The notes under the pieces were generated by a model. The model made no database searches and was not told the origin of the DNA. It worked only from the letters and a program-made list of their open reading frames with translations. Positions 59,659-64,000 of a stretch of DNA of 64,000 bases are shown one piece after another; positions within the stretch are counted from its first letter, which is position 1; each line of letters starts with the position of its first letter. The stretch is from contig JAZNIJ010000190.1 in the NCBI GenBank assembly GCA_045577455.1, positions 10,445-74,444 of the forward strand. Direction: 5' to 3'. Source of the stretch: SIG653 sp045577455. Lineage in GTDB: Bacteria > Bacillota > Clostridia > Oscillospirales > CAG-382. The translations under genes and the position numbers were made by a program.

Positions 59659-60326
59659 TTTATCACCGCCTTGTAGCCAAGCCCGTGTACGGTTTTAATC
59701 TCAAAGTCCTCACAACAGGATAGCTTGGAACGGAGCTTTGTCATATATACATCAACGGCTCTCGGGGCGGTTTCGCTGTCTGCATCCCAAAACTCATCCA
59801 TAAGCTGTGTTCTTGTGAATGTCTTTTTGGGGTAGGAAAGTAACTTGTATAGAATATCGAACTCTCGGCTTGTGAAGATAATTTCCTCGTCTCCCAAATA
59901 TGCGGTGTGTTCGTCTGCATCCATACGGAAGTTTCCAACTTCCAGCTTTCGTGAGGTTGCAATTTTAGCTCTGCGAAGGAGTGCGCCGATTCGTAAAATA
60001 AGCTCATCAAGGTTTATTGGCTTCACCATATAGTCGTCAACTCCAATGCGAAACCCTTTCTGCTTGGATGCAATATCATCACGGGCGGTAACAAATAAAA
60101 TCGGAATGTCTTCGTTTGTGTCTCTCACATTGCTTGCAAACTCAAAGCCGTCAATATGTGGCATCATAATATCGGATATGATAAGGTCAAATATATTTTC
60201 ATACAAAGCATCGTATGCATCGTTGGCAGTAAGACATCCTGTTGCATCGTATCCATTTCGGTTTAAAAATGAGCAAACCGTTTTGTTAAGCTCTCTGTCA
60301 TCTTCAACAACCAATATCTTAAACAC
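59655..60326 (-). CDS. OmpR/PhoB-family response regulator
   Basis: The protein is 223 residues from GTG 60326, which follows GGAGG by seven bases; the longer frame to 60407 is not homologous. The receiver domain has Asp52 in LIISDIMMPH with acidic residues VVEDD near the N-terminus. The C-terminal winged helix ends VDVYMTKLRSKL...IKTVHGLGYKAV. Partner of the overlapping kinase gene. Confidence 0.95.
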   Translation of the reverse strand: MFKILVVEDDRELNKTVCSFLNRNGYDATGCLTANDAYDALYENIFDLIISDIMMPHIDGFEFASNVRDTNEDIPILFVTARDDIASKQKGFRIGVDDYMVKPINLDELILRIGALLRRAKIATSRKLEVGNFRMDADEHTAYLGDEEIIFTSREFDILYKLLSYPKKTFTRTQLMDEFWDADSETAPRAVDVYMTKLRSKLSCCEDFEIKTVHGLGYKAVIK

Positions 60327-60487
60327 TTCTGTACCTCCAATGGTATATGAGTCTCTTTTGAGGTTTAATTTGTTATAACCATTATACTCTATTTTACAGT
60401 ATAACAAATAAATGTTAAATTATTGTTTGCGTTTGGTGTTTTTTTTGAGATTTTTGCATTCTTTAAATAAGATAGTATTGCCTCTGT

Positions 60488-60620
60488 TTTAATGTGATTC
60501 TTTGACCAAAGTTTTTTTGAGGGTTAAGTGATAATAGTGTTTCTGCTTCGGAGTTTAATGTGATTATAAACCAAAGTCTTTGGATGGTTATGCGCCAACA
60601 GTGTTTCTGCTTCGGATTTA
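60488..60620. repeat. Imperfect direct repeat of about 65 bp
   Basis: TTTAATGTGATT at 60488 and 60554, and GTGTTTCTGCTTCGGA at 60537 and 60601, mark two copies of one unit. No coding or terminator feature is visible in 60420-60660. Confidence 0.8.
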
Positions 60621-60665
60621 TATGTTATTCCTGATGTGGCAGGGGTGATAATTTTAACAACATCG

Positions 60666-61031
60666 TTATTTGTTTGTTATCTTGTCGCTTAGCTCAATAA
60701 TTTTATCAGCATACTTTTTGCGTCGGGAAATGAGTATTCTTTTGTATATGGGGTAGTTGATAATTGCCATAAGCATACCGATAACACCAATTACAATCCC
60801 GAAAACTAAATTGTCAGATATTCCAGCTTTTTCCCCAATGTCAGTCATAACCAAGCTCATGCCCGAACCCATAATAACAGCTCCAAGACTACCGAAAACG
60901 TATGAAAAAACATTCGCAGGGCGTTTAACCTTTGTGTCTAATTTTCTCAATTCGTCAAGAGCTGTGTGTTCCTTTTCTGTGTACTGTGTGCGTATTTTCT
61001 GCACAAGATATTCCATGTCGTTTTTGTTCAT
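60666..61031 (-). CDS. Small membrane protein, paralogue 2, upstream of the two-component genes
   Basis: The protein is 121 residues. A charged N-terminal 40 residues, two membrane segments and a basic tail mirror paralogue 1, with the shared G-GMS-MTDIG motif. It lies 340 bp upstream of the response regulator on the same strand. Family function unknown. Confidence 0.78.
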   Translation of the reverse strand: MNKNDMEYLVQKIRTQYTEKEHTALDELRKLDTKVKRPANVFSYVFGSLGAVIMGSGMSLVMTDIGEKAGISDNLVFGIVIGVIGMLMAIINYPIYKRILISRRKKYADKIIELSDKITNK

Positions 61032-61212
61032 AGTGATAACCTCTTTCTTTGTTTTGTGGGCTTATTATAGAATGAGGATGTTTTTGAAAGATTTGAAAAA
61101 TGTTTGAGTTTTGTTAAAGTGCTTTGTTTGGAAATTTTTTTAAAAATTCTTTGGTGTAACTGCTTTATTATAGTAATTGTAATAATTTTTCGCAATATCT
61201 TGCGAAGAACTG

Positions 61213-61241
61213 TTGAAAACAATTAAAGTCTATGTTATAAT
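61213..61241 (+). promoter_or_regulatory. Promoter of the type I R-M operon
   Basis: TTGAAA at 61213-61218, a 17-bp spacer and TATAAT at 61236-61241. GGAGG lies before the xre start. Confidence 0.9.
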
Positions 61242-61277
61242 GTCCAAAGAAAGTATATTTCTATAGGAGGAATATCT

Positions 61278-61493
61278 ATGGTTTCATATAAACCCCTTTG
61301 GCGTTTACTTGTTGAGCGTGATATGAGCAAAGTTGACCTGAGAAAACTCATTGGTATTGCACCTAATACAATGACAAAATTGAGTAAAAACGAAGAAGTC
61401 AGTATGGCTGTTCTCAATAAAATATGCGCAGGTCTCGGTGTGAACTATGGAGACATCATTGAATATATCCCTAACAAAGGAGAAAAACAGTAA
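61278..61493 (+). CDS. Xre-family small HTH regulator in front of hsdM
   Basis: The protein is 71 residues, a single HTH domain of the short Cro/CI (YozG-like) type (WRLLVERDMSKVDLRKLIGIA...TMTKLSKNE). The two-base gap to hsdM places it in the R-M operon, where it probably acts as a controller protein. Confidence 0.9.
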   Translation: MVSYKPLWRLLVERDMSKVDLRKLIGIAPNTMTKLSKNEEVSMAVLNKICAGLGVNYGDIIEYIPNKGEKQ

Positions 61494-61495
61494 TT

Positions 61496-63235
61496 ATGAA
61501 TGCAATTAGTAATGTTGGTGTAAATATATCTGAAAAAGCAACTCTTATATGGAATGTGGCAGATATGCTCAGAGGTCCTTTTAAACCTCACGAATACGGT
61601 CTGGTCATCCTTCCAATGACAGTTGTTAAGAGATTTCACGACTGTCTGCTTCCGACCCACAGCAAGGTTCTGGAAACCTATGAGAAAGTTAAATATTTGG
61701 AAGTCGTTGACGGTTTCCTTACTCGTGCATCCGGATACCAGTTCTACAACACATCCAAATACACATTTGAAACTCTGATCGCAGACCCTGAGAACATTGA
61801 AGCAAACTTCAAAGATTACCTTGCAGGTTTTTCTGGCAATGTGCAGGATGTTCTGTCCAAGTTTGATTTTGATAATATTATTAAAAGAATGGTAGAGAGC
61901 AATACCCTCTATCTTGTTATCAAAGAATTTAACTCTCCCAAGGGATACCTTGGTGCAGATAAGGTTTCCGCTGTTGACTGCGGTTATGTGTTTGAAGACC
62001 TTGTTCGTAGGTTCAACGAATCCTATGGTGAAGAAGCAGGAGCACATTTCACATCCAGAGATATTATTTATCTGATGACCGATATCCTGCTGTCTGATAC
62101 AAATTTCAACGGTCAGAACTTTACTGTTTACGATATGGCAATGGGAACTTCTCAGATGCTGTCCTGTATGGAAGAGAGAATCCATGCCCTTGACGAAGAT
62201 GCAACCGTTACTTGCTTCGGTCAGGAGTTTAACCCTTCCACTTTTGCCATTGCCAAGGCAGATATGATGATTCGTGGTGGCGACCCTAATAATATGCGAT
62301 TTGGTGATACACTATCCGAAGACCGGTTCAGCGGATATAAGTTTGACCGTATCATCTCCAACCCACCTTTTGGAATTGACTGGAAGAGAGAGCAAAAGGC
62401 AGTTGAAGCAGAAGCAAAACTCGGTGAAGCGGGTCGCTTCGCACCGGGACTTCCGAAGATTTCCGATGGTCAGCAGTTGTTCGTTCTTAACGGTCTTGCA
62501 AAACTTGCCGATGATGGTAAAATGGCAATTGTTCAGAACGGTTCTCCGTTGTTCTCGGGTGATGCAGGTTCCGGTCCTTCTAATATTCGCCAGTATATTT
62601 TGGAGAATGACTGGTTGGATGCTATTATCCAATTAAGCACCGACCAGTTTATGAATACAGGTATCAGTACATATATATGGGTGCTTTCCAAAAATAAACC
62701 TTCCTACCGTGCAGGAAAAGTTCAGTTGATTGATGCTTCTCATTGCTATGAAGCCAGAAGAAAATCCATTGGAACAAAGCGAAATGATATTACCGATTAT
62801 TGTCGAGACCTTATTGTAAAGGCATATGGAGAATTCTGTGAAGGTATCTTTGGCGATAAAAACGGTATCTACTGCGAATCCAAAATTTTTGATGCAGTTG
62901 AGTTCGGATATAACAAAATCGTGGTGGAAAGACCTCTCCTTGATGAAAACGGTAAACCTGTTTTGAAAAAAGGTAAACCTGTTGCTGATGCTTCTCTCCG
63001 TGATACAGAAAATGTTCCGTTAGATGAAGATATCGATGCTTATTTTGCTCGTGAGGTTCTTCCCTTTGCCCCCGATGCTTGGATTGACAAGAGCAAGACC
63101 AAGGTTGGATACGAAATCCCGATGACCAGATATTTTTATGAGTATCAGAAGCCCGAAGCAACGGACGAGATTTTGAAGAGAATCATCAACTTGGAACAAG
63201 ATATTGGTGAGAGCTTGAAAGGAATATTGAATTGA
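61496..63235 (+). CDS. hsdM: Type I restriction-modification DNA methyltransferase subunit
   Basis: The protein is 579 residues. The N-terminal helical HsdM domain (about 10-150) precedes the N6-adenine methyltransferase core with catalytic motif IV SNPPFG near residue 290. The SAM-binding motif I, normally DPxxGTGG, reads YDMAMGTSQML near 222, a variant that retains Gly-Thr. It methylates adenine in the type I recognition site with HsdS. The stop overlaps a likely TTG start of the next gene. No HsdR or HsdS is visible within the window. Confidence 0.93.
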   Translation: MNAISNVGVNISEKATLIWNVADMLRGPFKPHEYGLVILPMTVVKRFHDCLLPTHSKVLETYEKVKYLEVVDGFLTRASGYQFYNTSKYTFETLIADPENIEANFKDYLAGFSGNVQDVLSKFDFDNIIKRMVESNTLYLVIKEFNSPKGYLGADKVSAVDCGYVFEDLVRRFNESYGEEAGAHFTSRDIIYLMTDILLSDTNFNGQNFTVYDMAMGTSQMLSCMEERIHALDEDATVTCFGQEFNPSTFAIAKADMMIRGGDPNNMRFGDTLSEDRFSGYKFDRIISNPPFGIDWKREQKAVEAEAKLGEAGRFAPGLPKISDGQQLFVLNGLAKLADDGKMAIVQNGSPLFSGDAGSGPSNIRQYILENDWLDAIIQLSTDQFMNTGISTYIWVLSKNKPSYRAGKVQLIDASHCYEARRKSIGTKRNDITDYCRDLIVKAYGEFCEGIFGDKNGIYCESKIFDAVEFGYNKIVVERPLLDENGKPVLKKGKPVADASLRDTENVPLDEDIDAYFAREVLPFAPDAWIDKSKTKVGYEIPMTRYFYEYQKPEATDEILKRIINLEQDIGESLKGILN

Positions 63236-64000
63236 AAGCACGAATGCCACACCCATTCTTTGTATATGCTTCCCAGTTTACTTTAAAATCAATTATAGTA
63301 GCAATTAGTTATTGGTCTTTTTATTTAACAAAATTTCCTAGTAACAAGTTGAAAATGTTTGCAACATTTAAAGAGTATAATGTCGTGTATAATGGAAGAA
63401 GATATAAGGATAAAGTCACTCTCTATCAAACAAATTTAATTGATGTTATGTATGAAGTGATTAACTATGATTGCTACGGGAAAAGAGAAATCACATTTGA
63501 CGAAGCATTGTACCTAATACATTTACATGTTAATTTAGAAAGCTCAAGGCATTCCAGCAAAAATAGTCATACTGATTTTATGTTATACTTATTTGGAAAT
63601 CTTGGGGAACAAAAAAGATTTCAGTTTGCCTCCGTTTTCTTTGATGATTTTTCAAGAGAAAAGTATATACTTGAAACAATTTCAAATAAGGAACACCCCA
63701 AAAACGATATTTGCATAAATTTTCAAAATGAATTTTTAGAGGAAACTTCTATATCAACCGATGATTATTCCGCTTTACTTTTTGTGTTATTTGTTTACTT
63801 CTGTAACATTAGTAATGTATTTAACCCATCAAATATAAAATCTGAACTTGATAACCCTGCTTTATCAAACGATAGAATAACTACAATGTTGAAGAAATAT
63901 TCTGTATCTATTGATGAGGTTAGAAGAAACACAATGAAGCGTCAAATATTTTATCTAAAACCAATATTAGAAATCGATGGCGTTTATATCTCGGTTAACC
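63232..64000 (+). CDS. Unrecognised protein encoded directly behind hsdM (partial)
   Basis: An open frame runs from TTG 63232 (AAAGGA eight bases upstream, overlapping the hsdM stop) through the right edge, at least 256 codons; ATG 63244 is the alternative start. The protein starts KARMPHPFFVYASQ and is rich in Phe, Tyr, Asn and Lys. It shows no membrane helix, Walker or nuclease motif that I recognise, and no HsdS target-recognition domain. Base composition is more AT-rich than hsdM. The tight coupling implies an R-M accessory or added defence gene. Confidence 0.72.
   Translation, partial: MKARMPHPFFVYASQFTLKSIIVAISYWSFYLTKFPSNKLKMFATFKEYNVVYNGRRYKDKVTLYQTNLIDVMYEVINYDCYGKREITFDEALYLIHLHVNLESSRHSSKNSHTDFMLYLFGNLGEQKRFQFASVFFDDFSREKYILETISNKEHPKNDICINFQNEFLEETSISTDDYSALLFVLFVYFCNISNVFNPSNIKSELDNPALSNDRITTMLKKYSVSIDEVRRNTMKRQIFYLKPILEIDGVYISVN

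Noticed and set aside
61445..62185. A 246-codon minus-strand frame opposite hsdM
   Set aside because: It is antisense to a clearly recognised methyltransferase gene and has no start signal or homology of its own.

Overview
The window looks like a chromosomal segment of an AT-rich anaerobic gut-type Clostridia, most likely in the Oscillospiraceae/Ruminococcaceae neighbourhood. The grounds are strong AGGAGG-type ribosome binding sites, sigma-A promoters with 17-bp spacers, a T-box leader, an aspS-gatCAB operon, BspA-type leucine-rich-repeat proteins, dockerin-bearing secreted proteins, a CotH-family protein and abundant palindromic intergenic repeats. No 16S rRNA, tRNA or phylogenetic marker search was possible, so the family placement is an inference.

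Layout. 1-3.5 kb: the tail of an anchored surface protein, an LCP-family cell-wall ligase and a membrane-bound WbpM/CapD-type sugar-nucleotide dehydratase. 3.8-8.9 kb: a promoter, a T-box leader and aspS-gatC-gatA-gatB, the tRNA-dependent amidation pathway, with a strikingly altered GatA. 9-12.7 kb: a CotH-family protein, an SGNH hydrolase, a tandem-duplicated palindrome-rich element and an MntA/HepT-like toxin-antitoxin pair with an HTH fused to the nucleotidyltransferase. 12.8-20.6 kb: a GH2 glycosidase, a Fur-type regulator, a peptide-binding lipoprotein, a Gfo/Idh/MocA oxidoreductase and a two-gene ABC exporter. 20.6-30.3 kb is an accessory region: a 23-bp tandem array before a DUF4143-type ATPase, an AbiF/Abi_2 gene with a structured leader RNA, an aminotransferase, trpS, a second DUF4143-type ATPase, nagB, a phage-like small membrane protein and a dense set of covarying hairpin repeats. 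30.3-45 kb: insertion-element debris, a 1760-residue secreted protein followed by a 40-residue peptide gene, a MITE-like palindrome, an orphan A-T-C NRPS-like protein, another anchored surface protein, gpsA, DUF2809 and BspA-LRR genes. 45-51.5 kb: a nucleotide-sugar dehydrogenase, a glycosyltransferase, a Na/Pi cotransporter and a secreted TIM-barrel-like lipoprotein. 51.6-56.7 kb: two tandem dockerin proteins on the minus strand. 57-61 kb: a 7TM-LuxR sensor-regulator and a two-component system flanked by paralogous small membrane proteins. 61.2-64 kb: the start of a type I restriction-modification operon (xre, hsdM and an unrecognised gene cut by the window edge).

How the genes work together. 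Housekeeping functions (translation, cell wall and glycan synthesis, lipid precursor, phosphate) are interleaved with surface and secreted proteins suited to a host-glycan lifestyle. At least three loci look like defence or toxin-antitoxin modules: HTH-MNT/HEPN, AbiF with its RNA, and type I R-M. The strongest candidates for undescribed biology are the abiF leader RNA, whose structure can sequester the abiF ribosome binding site; the degenerate GatA in an otherwise complete gatCAB operon; the array of eight mini-hairpins joined by inverted GTGAAGT/ACTTCAC spacers; the short TTSG peptide after the giant surface protein; the orphan A-T-C protein with a vestigial adenylation tail; and the unknown gene behind hsdM.
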